Source of the DNA: SZAS-79 sp038319115
GTDB taxonomy: Bacteria; Pseudomonadota; Gammaproteobacteria; Burkholderiales; SG8-39
NCBI GenBank assembly: GCA_038319115.1
Contig: JBBQCV010000008.1
Span: forward strand, 1-44,208
Length of the DNA: 44,208 bases
Direction: 5' to 3'
Each line of letters begins with the position of its first letter. The first letter of the stretch is position 1. Under the pieces are notes generated by a model, which was not told where the DNA came from, made no database searches, and saw nothing but the letters and a program-made list of their open reading frames with translations. This document shows positions 16,055 to 24,305 of the stretch, in pieces. Position numbers and translations under genes: made by a program.

Positions 16055-16356
16055 TGAAAAGCCTGCGCGACCCGAAAAGAAGGCCCACCCACCCCGGCGA
16101 AGTCCTAAGGGCAGACACGCTGCCCGCGCTCGCAATGACTCAAATCGAGGTCGCCAAGCGCTTGGGGGTGAGTCGTTTGAGCGTCCCCGAACTGCTGCAT
16201 GAGAAGCGGGGGCTGTCGGCCGACATGGCCGTCCGAGTCGGGCGGCTGACCAACACCACTGCGGAAAGCTGTCTGCGAATGCAGACGGCGGTCGATCTCT
16301 GGGAACTTGAGCGGGACCCGAAGCGGTATCGGCATATCGAGCCGATCGCCGCATAA
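16054..16356 (+). CDS. higA: HigA-type antitoxin, XRE-family DNA-binding protein
   Basis: 100 residues: RRPTHPGEVLRADTLPAL is the typical HigA start, followed by a helix-turn-helix (MTQIEVAKRLGVSRLSVPEL, about 30-50) and the RGLSADMAVRVGRLTNTTAE segment that leads into a C-terminal helix with LWELERDPKRYRHIEPI. HigA represses its own operon and neutralises HigB. The frame is intact although higB is truncated, so it is an orphan antitoxin that may still repress or cross-react. Start ATG at 16054, overlapping the higB stop. Confidence 0.85.
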   Translation: MKSLRDPKRRPTHPGEVLRADTLPALAMTQIEVAKRLGVSRLSVPELLHEKRGLSADMAVRVGRLTNTTAESCLRMQTAVDLWELERDPKRYRHIEPIAA

Positions 16357-16384
16357 GGAATCGTTCCGGCTGCGGTTTTCCTGT

Positions 16385-17395
16385 TCAGGCCGCCGAGCGG
16401 GTGGCGATGGCCGCCAGCGCCTCGATCCAGCGGTCGTCCTCGTTCAGGCACGGCAGCAAGTTGAACTCCTTGCCGCCGGCGTGGAGGAAAGCTTCGCGCG
16501 CGCCGATGTTGAGCTCCTCGAGCGTTTCGAGGCAGTCGGAGGCGAACCCCGGGCAAACGACGTCGGCTCGCGTGAGACCAGCGCTTGCGAGCTCGACCAG
16601 CGTGGGCTCGGTATAGGGCTGCAGCCATTCCGCGCGCCCGAAGCGCGACTGGAACGTGACCATCCAGTCCTTCGCGTCGAGACCGAGGGCGCCGGCGAGC
16701 AGGGCGGCGGTTTCCCGGCATTCCTTTTCGTAGGGGTCGCCGCGCTCGACCGAGCGCTTGGGGATGCCGTGAAAGCTCATGATGAGCTTGCCGCCGGCAA
16801 TGCGGGTGGGGCGGTTGACCTCCCAGTGCCGCCGCACGCGCCCGGCGAGAGCTGCGATATAGCCCGGGTCGTCATGGAATCGCTCGACGAAGCGGATCCC
16901 AGGCCGGCGGCCCGCGCGCTCGAGCTTCACCAGGTGCATGTCGACCGCGTCGCGCACGCTGGCCGTGGTGCTCCCAGCGTACTGGGGATACAAAGGGAGT
17001 ACGACGATCCGGCCGCATCCAGCGGCGACGAGCCGGTCCATGGCGGCCGCGATCGATGGGTTGCCATAGCGCATGGCGTACTCCACCGGGGGCGGCGCGG
17101 CGGGCTTGGCGCGCTCGCCGAGCAACCCGGCCAGCAGTCGGGCCTGGCGCGCCGTGTGGACCGCAAGCGGCGAGCCCTCGGCGGTCCAGACCTGGGCATA
17201 TTTGCGCGCCGATTTTGCCGGGCGCGTGGTCAGAATGAATCCATACAGGATGGGCAGCCACAGCGCGCGCGGCAGCTCGACCACGCGCGGATCGGACAGG
17301 AACTCGCGCAGGTACGAGCGCACCGCGCCCGGAGTGGGCGCCGCCGGCGTGCCGAGGTTGACGAGCAGGGTGCCGGTTTTGGGGGCCTGCGGCAT
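16385..17395 (-). CDS. hemH: Ferrochelatase
   Basis: HemH inserts Fe2+ into protoporphyrin IX, the last step of haem synthesis, at the cytoplasmic membrane. 336 residues: GTLLVNLGTPAAPTPGAVRS at the start, YGNPSI and VVLPLYPQYAGSTTASV in the first half, then MSFHGIPKRS, which holds the catalytic His, and CPGFASDCLETLEEL, which holds the catalytic Glu. The ATG at 17395 overlaps the TGA of the upstream NTF2-like gene (ATGA), so the two are translationally coupled. The 3' end faces the toxin-antitoxin island. Confidence 0.96.
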   Translation of the reverse strand: MPQAPKTGTLLVNLGTPAAPTPGAVRSYLREFLSDPRVVELPRALWLPILYGFILTTRPAKSARKYAQVWTAEGSPLAVHTARQARLLAGLLGERAKPAAPPPVEYAMRYGNPSIAAAMDRLVAAGCGRIVVLPLYPQYAGSTTASVRDAVDMHLVKLERAGRRPGIRFVERFHDDPGYIAALAGRVRRHWEVNRPTRIAGGKLIMSFHGIPKRSVERGDPYEKECRETAALLAGALGLDAKDWMVTFQSRFGRAEWLQPYTEPTLVELASAGLTRADVVCPGFASDCLETLEELNIGAREAFLHAGGKEFNLLPCLNEDDRWIEALAAIATRSAA

Positions 17396-17871
17396 CAGGC
17401 GCGGCCCGCCTTGCGCCTGAATGTTTCGAGCCCTTCGGCCGCCTGCTTGCGTACCGCGTTTCGGATGATTGGCGACCAGCCGAGGAACATACCCGGCGTG
17501 CCGAGCGCCATGCGCGCCCAGCGCCAGAAATCGAAATCGTCGCGATGCCGGCTGATGAGGCCGTCCTTGAATTCGAATTCGGCATCGATGCGATTGTCGA
17601 CCTTGCGGCCGGTCTTCACGAACGTGTAGCCGGCGTCCCAGTGCGCCTTGCCGCGCCGGTCGTCGGCCTCGATTGCGCTGGAGTTGACCACCAGGTCGGT
17701 GGCTCGCGCGACCAGCATGCGCCACATGTCACCCGCTTTGTCGCCCCTGAGGTCGGGAAACACGGGGTCGGAGAACTGGATGTCCTTGTGATAGCACCCC
17801 GCCATCGTTTCGGCATCGCGGCGGCCGAACGCTTCGTAGAAGCGCGAAATGAGTTGCGCGTTCGCGTGCAT
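17395..17871 (-). CDS. NTF2-like (SnoaL-type) domain protein
   Basis: 158 residues. The start AQLISRFYEAFGRRDAETMA with YHKDIQFSDPVFPDLRG is typical of the NTF2/SnoaL fold, a cone-shaped pocket used by small-molecule isomerases and binding proteins. DFDFWRWARMALG in the C-terminal part is a family feature I recognise from proteins annotated only as nuclear transport factor 2 family. No signal peptide. It is coupled to hemH by an overlapping stop/start, which hints at a link to porphyrin metabolism, but function is unknown. A (GCGG)n tract precedes its ribosome site. Confidence 0.8.
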   Translation of the reverse strand: MHANAQLISRFYEAFGRRDAETMAGCYHKDIQFSDPVFPDLRGDKAGDMWRMLVARATDLVVNSSAIEADDRRGKAHWDAGYTFVKTGRKVDNRIDAEFEFKDGLISRHRDDFDFWRWARMALGTPGMFLGWSPIIRNAVRKQAAEGLETFRRKAGRA

Positions 17872-17886
17872 CGTGGACTCCTGGTT

Positions 17887-17912
17887 GCGGGCGGGCGGGC
17901 GGGCGGGCGGGC
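17887..17912. repeat. (GCGG)6 simple repeat, G-quadruplex capable
   Basis: Six perfect copies of GCGG in the 5' leader of the NTF2-like gene. The plus strand has five or more GGG runs separated by single C, a canonical G-quadruplex pattern, on the template strand of that gene. Tetranucleotide repeats can also slip. Confidence 0.85.
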
Positions 17913-17916
17913 TAGG

Positions 17917-17943
17917 GCGAGCGGCGCGAGTCGCGCCGCTCGC
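17917..17943. terminator. Long perfect hairpin downstream of hrcA
   Basis: GCGAGCGGCGCGA (17917-17929) and TCGCGCCGCTCGC (17931-17943) are exact reverse complements around one base. On the plus strand it is followed by GGCTTTTCC; on the minus strand, the sense of hrcA, no T-run follows. It may mark the hrcA end or protect a transcript end. Confidence 0.5.
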
Positions 17944-17952
17944 GGCTTTTCC

Positions 17953-18972
17953 TTAATTGTGCGACAGGGCGCTGGACAGCAGCTTGGCAGTGATGTCGAC
18001 GATCGGGATCACCCGGTCGTAGGCCATGCGCGTCGGCCCGATCACGCCGACCGTGCCGACCACCTCGCCGTCGACCTTGTACGGCGCGGTCACCACGCTC
18101 ACCTCGTCGGGCGCGGACACGCCGGTCTCGCCGCCGATGAAGATCTGCACCCCCTGGCCGCGCAGCGAGATGTCGAGGATCTGCACCAGCGAGGACTTGC
18201 GCTCGAACAGCTCGAACAACTGCTTGAGGCGGGTGACGTCCGAGGACAGCTCCTGCACCGACAGCAGGTTGCGCTCGCCGGAGATCACGTACGGCTCGCT
18301 TCCCTCCGATACGGCCCGTCCGCCCGCCTCGAGCGCCACGCTCATGAGCGCGAACATGTCCTTGCGCAGCTCGAACAGCTCGGCCTGCAGGCGCGTGCGC
18401 ACCGCCTCGAAGCTTTGGCCCGAATAATTCTGGTTGATGTAGTTGGCCGCCTCGATCAGCTCGGAGGCGGAGTACTCGTGCTCGGTGACGAGGATGCGGT
18501 TCTGCACGTCGCCTTCGGGGGTGACCACGATGAGCAGCACGCGCTTGTCCGACAGCCTGAGAAACTCTATCTGGCGGAAAGTCATCGCGCGCCGCCGCGG
18601 CGTCATCACCACGCCCGCAAACTGGGTGAGTTGCGACAACAGGTTGGATGCCGACAGGATCACCCGCTGCGAGCTGTCCGGGTGCAGGGTGTCCTCGAGC
18701 TGGTGGATCTCGGCCGATTCGAGCGGCTTGGTGATCAGCAGCGTATCGACGAAGAACCGGTAGCCCGCCGGCGTCGGGATCCGCCCGGCAGAGGTGTGGG
18801 GGCTGATGATGAACCCCATGTCCTCGAGATCGGACATGACGTTGCGGATGGTGGCCGGGGAGAGGTCGAGGCCGGAATACTTCGACAGCGTGCGCGATCC
18901 CACCGGCTGGCCTTCGGTGATGTAGCGCTCGATGAGCGTCTTGAGCAGAACCTGTGCGCGTTTGTCCAGCAT
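17953..18972 (-). CDS. hrcA: Heat-inducible transcription repressor HrcA
   Basis: HrcA represses chaperone operons by binding the CIRCE element. 339 residues from the ATG at 18972 (MLDKRAQVLLKTLIERYI). The winged helix includes EGQPVGSRTLSKYSGLDLSP and ATIRNVMSDLEDMGFI; GAF-like and dimerisation domains follow, ending in IVDITAKLLSSALSHN. In-frame ATGs slightly upstream (18981, 18993) are possible but less like the family. Divergent from nadK. I saw no CIRCE inverted repeat in this window, so its targets are probably elsewhere (for example groESL). Confidence 0.95.
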   Translation of the reverse strand: MLDKRAQVLLKTLIERYITEGQPVGSRTLSKYSGLDLSPATIRNVMSDLEDMGFIISPHTSAGRIPTPAGYRFFVDTLLITKPLESAEIHQLEDTLHPDSSQRVILSASNLLSQLTQFAGVVMTPRRRAMTFRQIEFLRLSDKRVLLIVVTPEGDVQNRILVTEHEYSASELIEAANYINQNYSGQSFEAVRTRLQAELFELRKDMFALMSVALEAGGRAVSEGSEPYVISGERNLLSVQELSSDVTRLKQLFELFERKSSLVQILDISLRGQGVQIFIGGETGVSAPDEVSVVTAPYKVDGEVVGTVGVIGPTRMAYDRVIPIVDITAKLLSSALSHN

Positions 18973-19048
18973 GCGGACCATTTTACACACCACCGAACGG
19001 CGGCAGGGCGGCGTTCACTTCCCCCGGGGGCTGTGGTTAAATCGGACG

Positions 19049-19939
19049 ATGAATCCCGCCTTTCGCCGCATCGCACTGATCGGCAAGTACCAGAGCGCCG
19101 AAGTCGCCGAATCGCTGCATACGCTGGCCGGTTTCCTGCGCGAGCGGGGCTGCGACGTGATGGTCGAGCAGGAGACGGCGAGCAACATCGGCGCGGCGGC
19201 GCGCGCGGCGAGCTACGCCGACATCGGCGCGGGCGCCGACCTCGCGGTGGTGGTGGGCGGCGACGGCACGATGCTGGCGGCCGCGCGCAACCTCGTGCGC
19301 TACGCAGTCCCGGTCGTCGGCATCAACCAGGGGCGGCTGGGCTTCATGACCGACATCGCGCTCGAGGACATGCGCAGCTCGATCGGCGCGATCCTTTCTG
19401 GGGAGTACTCGACCGAGGAGCGCTCGCTCATCGACGCGGAGATCGTGCGCGACGGCAAGGTCGTGCTGCACACGCTCGCCCTCAACGACGCGGTCGTGAA
19501 CAAGGGCGCGCAGGGGCGCCTGATCGAGTTCGAGGTCCACATCGACGGGCAGTACGTGTACACCCAGCGCTCCGATGGTGTCATCGTGGCCACGCCCACC
19601 GGGTCGACCGCGTATGCGTTGTCGGCCCAGGGCCCGATCCTGCACCCATCGCTCCCCGCATTCGCGCTCGTTCCCCTGTACCCGCATACCCTTTCGGCGC
19701 GCCCTGTGAGCGTGAGCGACCGCAGCACCATAGAGATCGTCCTGCTGCACGCGGTCGATGCGCGCGCGCATTTCGACGGGCAGGCCCTGGCCGACATGCA
19801 CGAAGGCGACCGCCTGCGCCTGAAGCGTTCGGAAGACGCCATCCGCTTCGTCCACCCGCCGGGCTACAGCTATTTCGTCATGCTGCGCGAGAAGCTGCGC
19901 TGGAGCGAATCGATCGAAAAGTCTCCGCCCGGGGCCTGA
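19049..19939 (+). CDS. nadK: NAD kinase
   Basis: Phosphorylates NAD to NADP in the cytosol. 296 residues with the signature GGDGTML (70-76), GINQGRLGFMTDI, LNDAVVNKG (about 145) and the glycine-rich PTGSTAYALSAQGPILHP. The end is SYFVMLREKLRW and a short tail. The TGA overlaps the ATG of recN (TGATG), so the two genes are coupled; the nadK-recN order is widely conserved in betaproteobacteria. Confidence 0.96.
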   Translation: MNPAFRRIALIGKYQSAEVAESLHTLAGFLRERGCDVMVEQETASNIGAAARAASYADIGAGADLAVVVGGDGTMLAAARNLVRYAVPVVGINQGRLGFMTDIALEDMRSSIGAILSGEYSTEERSLIDAEIVRDGKVVLHTLALNDAVVNKGAQGRLIEFEVHIDGQYVYTQRSDGVIVATPTGSTAYALSAQGPILHPSLPAFALVPLYPHTLSARPVSVSDRSTIEIVLLHAVDARAHFDGQALADMHEGDRLRLKRSEDAIRFVHPPGYSYFVMLREKLRWSESIEKSPPGA

Positions 19940-21594
19940 TGCTGCGCAGCCTCGCGATCCGCGACTTCGTCATCGTTGAGGCCGTCGAGCTCGAGCCGGC
20001 GCGCGGATTCACCGTCCTAACCGGCGAGACTGGCGCGGGCAAGTCGATCCTCGTCGATGCCCTCGAGCTGCTGGTCGGCGGCCGCGGCGACAGCGGCGTG
20101 GTGCGCGAAGGCGCCGAACGCGCCGAGATCGCGGCCGAGTTCGAGGTCGCCGGCGAGGGGGAACTCGCCACTTACCTCGACGACAACGAACTGGGCGGCG
20201 ACCCCGGCGTGGTGCTCGTGCGCCGCATCATCGATCGGGGCGGGCGCTCGCGTGCCTTCGTCAACGGCCGCGCCGCCACGCTGGCCCAGTTGCGGGAGGT
20301 CGGCGAGCATCTCGTGGACATCCACGGCCAGCATGCGCACCAGTCGCTCATGCGCGCGGCCGCCCAGCGTGCGCTGCTTGATGGCCATGCGGGAATCGAA
20401 GGCCTTGCGCGCGAAGCCGCCGTGGCGTGGCGCGACTGGCGGCGCCTCACGGCGCTCGCTGCCGAGGCCGCCGAGCAATACGCCCAGCGCGAACTCGAGC
20501 GGGCCGAGTTGCAGGACAAGGTGAGCGAGCTCAAGCGCCTGGCGCCTGCTGAAGGGGAATGGGAGGCGTTGTCGGCCGAGCACACCCGCCTTGCGCATGG
20601 CTCCAGCCTTGTCGCCGGCGCGGAGTCTTCGTTGGAAACGCTCTCGGAGGCCGACGACGCGATGCTCGTGCGGCTTGCCGCGGTGGCGGGCCAGCTTCGC
20701 ACCCTGTCGGCCCACGACCCCATGCTCGAGCCGATCGTGCAGATGCTCGAGTCGGCCCAGGCGCAGGCCGGCGAGGCGGCGCGCGAACTGCGCAACTACG
20801 CTTCGAGGATCGAGCTCGACCCGGAGGCGTTGCGCTCGACCGAGGTGCGCACCGAGGCGCTGCACGCGGCCGCGCGCAAGCTCCGGGTGAAGCCGGTTGC
20901 GTTGCCGCAGCTGGCCCTTGACCTGCGCCAGCGCCTGGCGGAACTCGAACTCGCCGCCAATCCCGAGGCGCTTGAGCGCCAGGTGGCGGCGTCCAGGGAA
21001 GCCTACCTGGGCCTCGCGCGGCGCCTGTCGGAAAAGCGCAAGGCCGCAGGGAGCGCGCTCGCCAAAGCCGTGACCGCCGGCATGCAGGAGCTGGCGATGG
21101 CCGGCGGACGGTTTGCGATCCAGCTGCCGGCGCTCGAGGAACCCGCCGCGCACGGACTCGAGGACATCGTATTCGAGGTCGCTTCGCACCCGAGCTTGCC
21201 GCTGCGGCCGCTGGGCAAGGTGGCCTCCGGCGGCGAACTGTCGCGCATCAGCCTGGCGCTGCAGATGGTGACGAGCAAGTCCTCCCCCGTGGCCACGCTG
21301 GTGTTCGACGAGGTCGACAGCGGCATCGGCGGCGCGGTGGCCGAAATCGTCGGGCGCTCGCTCAAGGCGCTTGGGCACGACCGGCAGGTGCTCGCGGTGA
21401 CCCACCTCCCGCAGGTGGCTGCGCAGGCTGACGACCAGTGGACGGTGGCCAAGGGCGGCGGCCGCAGCAAGGTCAGGACCAGCATCACGCGGCTCGATCA
21501 TGCCGGCAGGGTGGAGGAGCTGGCGCGAATGCTGGGCGGCACCGAGATCACCCCGACCACCCGCAAGCACGCGGCCGAGCTTCTCGGAGAGTGA
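19939..21594 (+). CDS. recN: DNA repair protein RecN
   Basis: SMC-like ATPase for double-strand break repair. 551 residues: Walker A GETGAGKS (29-36), a long coiled-coil region (about 150-360, e.g. AAEQYAQRELERAELQDKVS), the signature KVASGGELSRISLAL (about 428) and Walker B LVFDEVDSGIGG (about 454-465). The H-loop is in AVTHLPQVAAQAD. The first codons MLRSLAIRDFVIVEAVELE fit the family, and the start overlaps the nadK stop. Confidence 0.96.
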   Translation: MLRSLAIRDFVIVEAVELEPARGFTVLTGETGAGKSILVDALELLVGGRGDSGVVREGAERAEIAAEFEVAGEGELATYLDDNELGGDPGVVLVRRIIDRGGRSRAFVNGRAATLAQLREVGEHLVDIHGQHAHQSLMRAAAQRALLDGHAGIEGLAREAAVAWRDWRRLTALAAEAAEQYAQRELERAELQDKVSELKRLAPAEGEWEALSAEHTRLAHGSSLVAGAESSLETLSEADDAMLVRLAAVAGQLRTLSAHDPMLEPIVQMLESAQAQAGEAARELRNYASRIELDPEALRSTEVRTEALHAAARKLRVKPVALPQLALDLRQRLAELELAANPEALERQVAASREAYLGLARRLSEKRKAAGSALAKAVTAGMQELAMAGGRFAIQLPALEEPAAHGLEDIVFEVASHPSLPLRPLGKVASGGELSRISLALQMVTSKSSPVATLVFDEVDSGIGGAVAEIVGRSLKALGHDRQVLAVTHLPQVAAQADDQWTVAKGGGRSKVRTSITRLDHAGRVEELARMLGGTEITPTTRKHAAELLGE

Positions 21595-21596
21595 GT

Positions 21597-21616
21597 AAAA
21601 GTAATACTTTTGTTTT
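21597..21616 (+). terminator. Possible AT-rich terminator after recN
   Basis: AAAAGT and ACTTTT form a 6-bp stem around AAT, followed by GTTTTC. It sits three bases behind the recN stop in an AT-rich pocket of an otherwise GC-rich region. The stem is weak, so this is tentative. Confidence 0.3.
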
Positions 21617-21775
21617 CAAAGAACTAATCGGCAGGCGGCTATCCGGTCATTTGGATTTCCTTAATTGACAAATAGATGGTGGTGGAGTCCGGATGCGCGC
21701 GTGGCGCTGCTTCGTGCCGCGCGGGCGGGGTCGGTTGGCCGGCCCGCACGCACCTGTTCGATGGGCGGCCACTGA

Positions 21776-22342
21776 GTGGAAGCGCTGCTCGTTTCAACGC
21801 TGGTCGTGGCGGTCGGCGAGATCGGGGACAAAACGCAACTGCTGGCGCTGCTCCTCGCCGCGCGATTCCGCCAACCCGTGCCAGTGATCCTCGGCATCCT
21901 GGTGGCGACGCTGCTCAATCATTCCCTCGCCGGCCTGGCGGGCGGATGGATCCGTGACTCGGTCGGTCCGACCACGCTGCGCTGGGCGCTCGGCCTTTCC
22001 TTCCTCGCGATCGCGGCGTGGGCGCTCAAGCCCGACGCGCTCGACGAGGCTCCGGTGGCCCCGGGCAGGTTCGGCGCTTTCGCGGTCACCTTCGCCGCGT
22101 TCTTCATCGCAGAGATCGGCGACAAGACCCAGCTCGCTACGGTCGCGCTCGCGGCGCGGTTCGATTCGTTGCCGGCGGTAGTGGCCGGGACCACGCTCGG
22201 GATGCTGCTTGCCGACGTGCCGGCGGTGCTGCTGGCAGAGCGCGCCCTGGCGCGGATTCCGTTCAAAACGATCCGCTACGTGGCCGCAGCGCTGTTCGCC
22301 GCAATGGGCATTGCCGCCCTCGCGGGGGTCGGGTTCGCCTGA
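21776..22342 (+). CDS. GDT1/TMEM165 family cation transporter
   Basis: Inner-membrane protein of the UPF0016 family, whose studied members exchange Mn2+ or Ca2+. 188 residues from a GTG at 21776, with six predicted membrane segments arranged as two similar halves. Each half has the family signature: GEIGDKTQLLALLLAARF (about 14) and AEIGDKTQLATVALAARF (about 118), whose acidic residues bind the cation. The 181-base upstream stretch has no gene. Convergent with fur, three bases apart. By homology a manganese exporter is likely, but that is inference. Confidence 0.85.
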   Translation: MEALLVSTLVVAVGEIGDKTQLLALLLAARFRQPVPVILGILVATLLNHSLAGLAGGWIRDSVGPTTLRWALGLSFLAIAAWALKPDALDEAPVAPGRFGAFAVTFAAFFIAEIGDKTQLATVALAARFDSLPAVVAGTTLGMLLADVPAVLLAERALARIPFKTIRYVAAALFAAMGIAALAGVGFA

Positions 22343-22345
22343 CGC

Positions 22346-22777
22346 CTAGCGTGCCTTGCGATGCACGCAGTCGACCTTGGTGCAGTCGGCGTACAGCGCA
22401 AGCGAATGGCCGTGCAGGTCGAAGCCTTTTTCCTTGGCGATCTCGTTCTGGCGCGCCTCGATCTGCGCGTCGAAGAATTCCTCCACGCGGCCGCACTGCA
22501 GGCACACCAGGTGGTCGTGGTGCTGGCCCTCGTTGAGTTCGAACACCGCCTTGCCGGCCTCGAAGTGCTGGCGCGAAAGCAGGCCCGCCTGCTCGAACTG
22601 GGTGAGCACGCGATAGACGGTGGCCAGGCCGATGTCGATCTCCTCGGCGATGAGCGCCTTGTAGACGTCCTCGGCCGAGAGGTGGCGCACCTTGCTGCTC
22701 TCGAACAGCTCGAGGATCTTCTTGCGCGGCAGGGTGGCCTTGAGGCCGATGTCTTTGAGGCTCTGGGAAGTGTCCAT
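22346..22777 (-). CDS. fur: Ferric uptake regulator Fur
   Basis: Iron-responsive repressor. 143 residues from the ATG at 22777: LKATLPRKKILELFESSKVR and IGLATVYRVLTQFEQAGLL form the winged helix; the metal domain has EGQHHDHLVCLQCGRVEEFFD with the His cluster and CxxC, and a second Cys pair near the C-terminus (CTKVDC). Divergent from bamE; the fur-bamE-dapB neighbourhood is conserved in betaproteobacteria. I do not see a convincing Fur box in the 22778-22958 region. Confidence 0.96.
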   Translation of the reverse strand: MDTSQSLKDIGLKATLPRKKILELFESSKVRHLSAEDVYKALIAEEIDIGLATVYRVLTQFEQAGLLSRQHFEAGKAVFELNEGQHHDHLVCLQCGRVEEFFDAQIEARQNEIAKEKGFDLHGHSLALYADCTKVDCVHRKAR

Positions 22778-22958
22778 GGGCAAGCGCGAATCGGCGGGCC
22801 GGAACTTCCGGTCCCATCGGCTATCATATAGGCATTCCAACGCGGCGAGAAATTGCAGTGCCCCTTCCGAGACCGCAATGCCTGAACTGACAAAAATGCC
22901 GACGTCTGCCTGCGTGTGCACGGGGCGCATTGCAATCCAGTTGCGCAGCGCATGGCGC

Positions 22959-23432
22959 ATGCTCCAGGCATCGCGCAGGCGCCAGCCACTGCGCGCGCTG
23001 ATTGCCGTGGCGCTCCCAGTCGCAATGCTCGCAATCGTGCCGGCCTGCAGTTACCTGCCGGAGATGCCGTCGCTGCCGGGGCTGAGCGCGATCAAGCCGT
23101 ATCGCATCGATATCCAGCAGGGCAACTTCCTTTCCGCCGACATGGTGGCCCAGCTGAAGGAGGGCATGACGCGCGAGCAGGTGCGCTTCGTCCTCGGCAC
23201 GCCACTGGTCACCGATATATTCCACGCCGACCGCTGGGACTACGTTTATTACCGCGAGTTTGCCGACGGCAAGAAGGATCACCGCCGCGTTTCGGTTTTT
23301 TTCGAGGACAACAAGCTCGCGCGCTTCACCAGCGACAATGTGCCGGCCGAGACATCCGCCGCGCCAGTGGGTGCAGCCGCGGGCCAGCCTGGAGCGGTCG
23401 AGCCGAAGCCGGGCGCCGAAGCAAAAAAGTAA
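22959..23432 (+). CDS. bamE: Outer membrane assembly lipoprotein BamE (SmpA/OmlA)
   Basis: Part of the BAM complex that inserts beta-barrels into the outer membrane. From the ATG at 22959 the signal peptide is MLQASRRRQPLRALIAVALP, with lipobox AIVPAC making the acylated Cys. The core YRIDIQQGNFLSADMVAQLK, GMTREQVRFVLGTPLV, FHADRWDYVYY and VFFEDNKLARF is typical; a 30-residue Ala/Pro/Gly-rich tail follows. An in-frame ATG at 22878 would extend the N-terminus without sense for export. The start codon choice is not certain because the ribosome site is weak. Confidence 0.93.
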   Translation: MLQASRRRQPLRALIAVALPVAMLAIVPACSYLPEMPSLPGLSAIKPYRIDIQQGNFLSADMVAQLKEGMTREQVRFVLGTPLVTDIFHADRWDYVYYREFADGKKDHRRVSVFFEDNKLARFTSDNVPAETSAAPVGAAAGQPGAVEPKPGAEAKK

Positions 23433-23442
23433 TGGGGGCCGG

Positions 23443-24240
23443 GTGAGGATCGCAGTCGCAGGCAGTACGGGTCGCATGGGGCGCACGCTGGTCGAATGCG
23501 TTCTCAAGGATGGCGAGCTGAAGCTGGCCGCCGCGCTCGAGGTCGCTGGTCAACCGCAGGTCGGGCGTGACGCGGGCGAGCCGATAGGCATGCATGCGGG
23601 CGTGCCGATCAGCACCGATATCGAGGCGGCGCTGGCGCAGTCGGACGCGATCATCGATTTCACGCGGCCCGCGGGCACCCTTGCGCATCTTGATGCCTGC
23701 GTGAGACTGGGGCGCAAAATGGTGATCGGCACCACCGGCTTTTCCGACGCGGAAAAATCGCGCATCAGCGACGCCGCGGGGAAGATCGCGATCATGTTCG
23801 CGCCCAACATGGCCATCGGCGTCAACGTGACTTTCAAGCTCGCCGAGATCGCGGCGCGCGCGCTCGGTGATGCCTATGACGTCGAGATCATCGAAGCGCA
23901 CCATCACCACAAGGTCGACGCCCCTTCGGGCACGGCCCTGAAGATGGGTGAAGTGGTGGCCTCCGCCCTCGGGCGCGACCCGGCCAAAGTCTTCGTGCAT
24001 GGCCGCGAGGGCGATACGGGCGAGCGCGATCCCAAGGAAATCGCGTTCCACGCAATCCGCGGTGGCGACCTCGTGGGCGAGCACACGGTGATGTTCATCG
24101 GCGTGGGCGAGCGGGTCGAGGTCAGCGTCCGCTCGACGAGTCGCGCCACTTATGCGACCGGCGCGTTGCGGGCGGCCAAGTTCCTGAAAGACAAGCAAAA
24201 AGGCTTGTTCGATATGCAGGACGTGCTAGGCCTGCGATAG
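23443..24240 (+). CDS. dapB: 4-hydroxy-tetrahydrodipicolinate reductase
   Basis: Reduces the cyclic dihydrodipicolinate precursor with NAD(P)H in lysine and diaminopimelate synthesis. 265 residues from GTG at 23443. The Rossmann loop is AGSTGRMGRT (6-15); FAPNMAIGVNV lies mid-protein; the catalytic EAHHHHKVDAPSGTA spans about 150-165. It begins ten bases behind bamE, probably in the same transcript. Confidence 0.97.
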   Translation: MRIAVAGSTGRMGRTLVECVLKDGELKLAAALEVAGQPQVGRDAGEPIGMHAGVPISTDIEAALAQSDAIIDFTRPAGTLAHLDACVRLGRKMVIGTTGFSDAEKSRISDAAGKIAIMFAPNMAIGVNVTFKLAEIAARALGDAYDVEIIEAHHHHKVDAPSGTALKMGEVVASALGRDPAKVFVHGREGDTGERDPKEIAFHAIRGGDLVGEHTVMFIGVGERVEVSVRSTSRATYATGALRAAKFLKDKQKGLFDMQDVLGLR

Positions 24241-24261
24241 CTTCGTGCGCCCCAGGGCGCA

Positions 24262-24290
24262 TTGCCGGGGCAGCCCCGGCGCGGTATAAT
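24262..24290 (+). promoter_or_regulatory. Strong sigma-70 promoter of carA with inverted repeat in the spacer
   Basis: TTGCCG (24262-24267), 17 bases, then a perfect TATAAT (24285-24290). The spacer contains an exact inverted repeat GCCGGGG-CAG-CCCCGGC (24264-24280), so a repressor bound there would block polymerase. Confidence 0.8.
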
Positions 24291-24305
24291 TCCGCGCTTC
24301 TTACT

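Noticed and set aside
17545..19000. Very long plus-strand open frames opposite hrcA and opposite dnaK/dnaJ
   Set aside because: Antisense shadows of real genes; open only because of high GC and the codon pattern of the genes beneath.
21650..21775. Possible yybP-ykoY manganese riboswitch upstream of the GDT1-type gene
   Set aside because: The location is right, but the hallmark GGGGAGTAGC segment and its 3' partner are not found; only a loosely similar GGTGGAGTCC is present. A covariance search would decide.
22778..22958. Fur box between fur and bamE
   Set aside because: No stretch matches the GATAATGATWATCATTATC pattern beyond chance.
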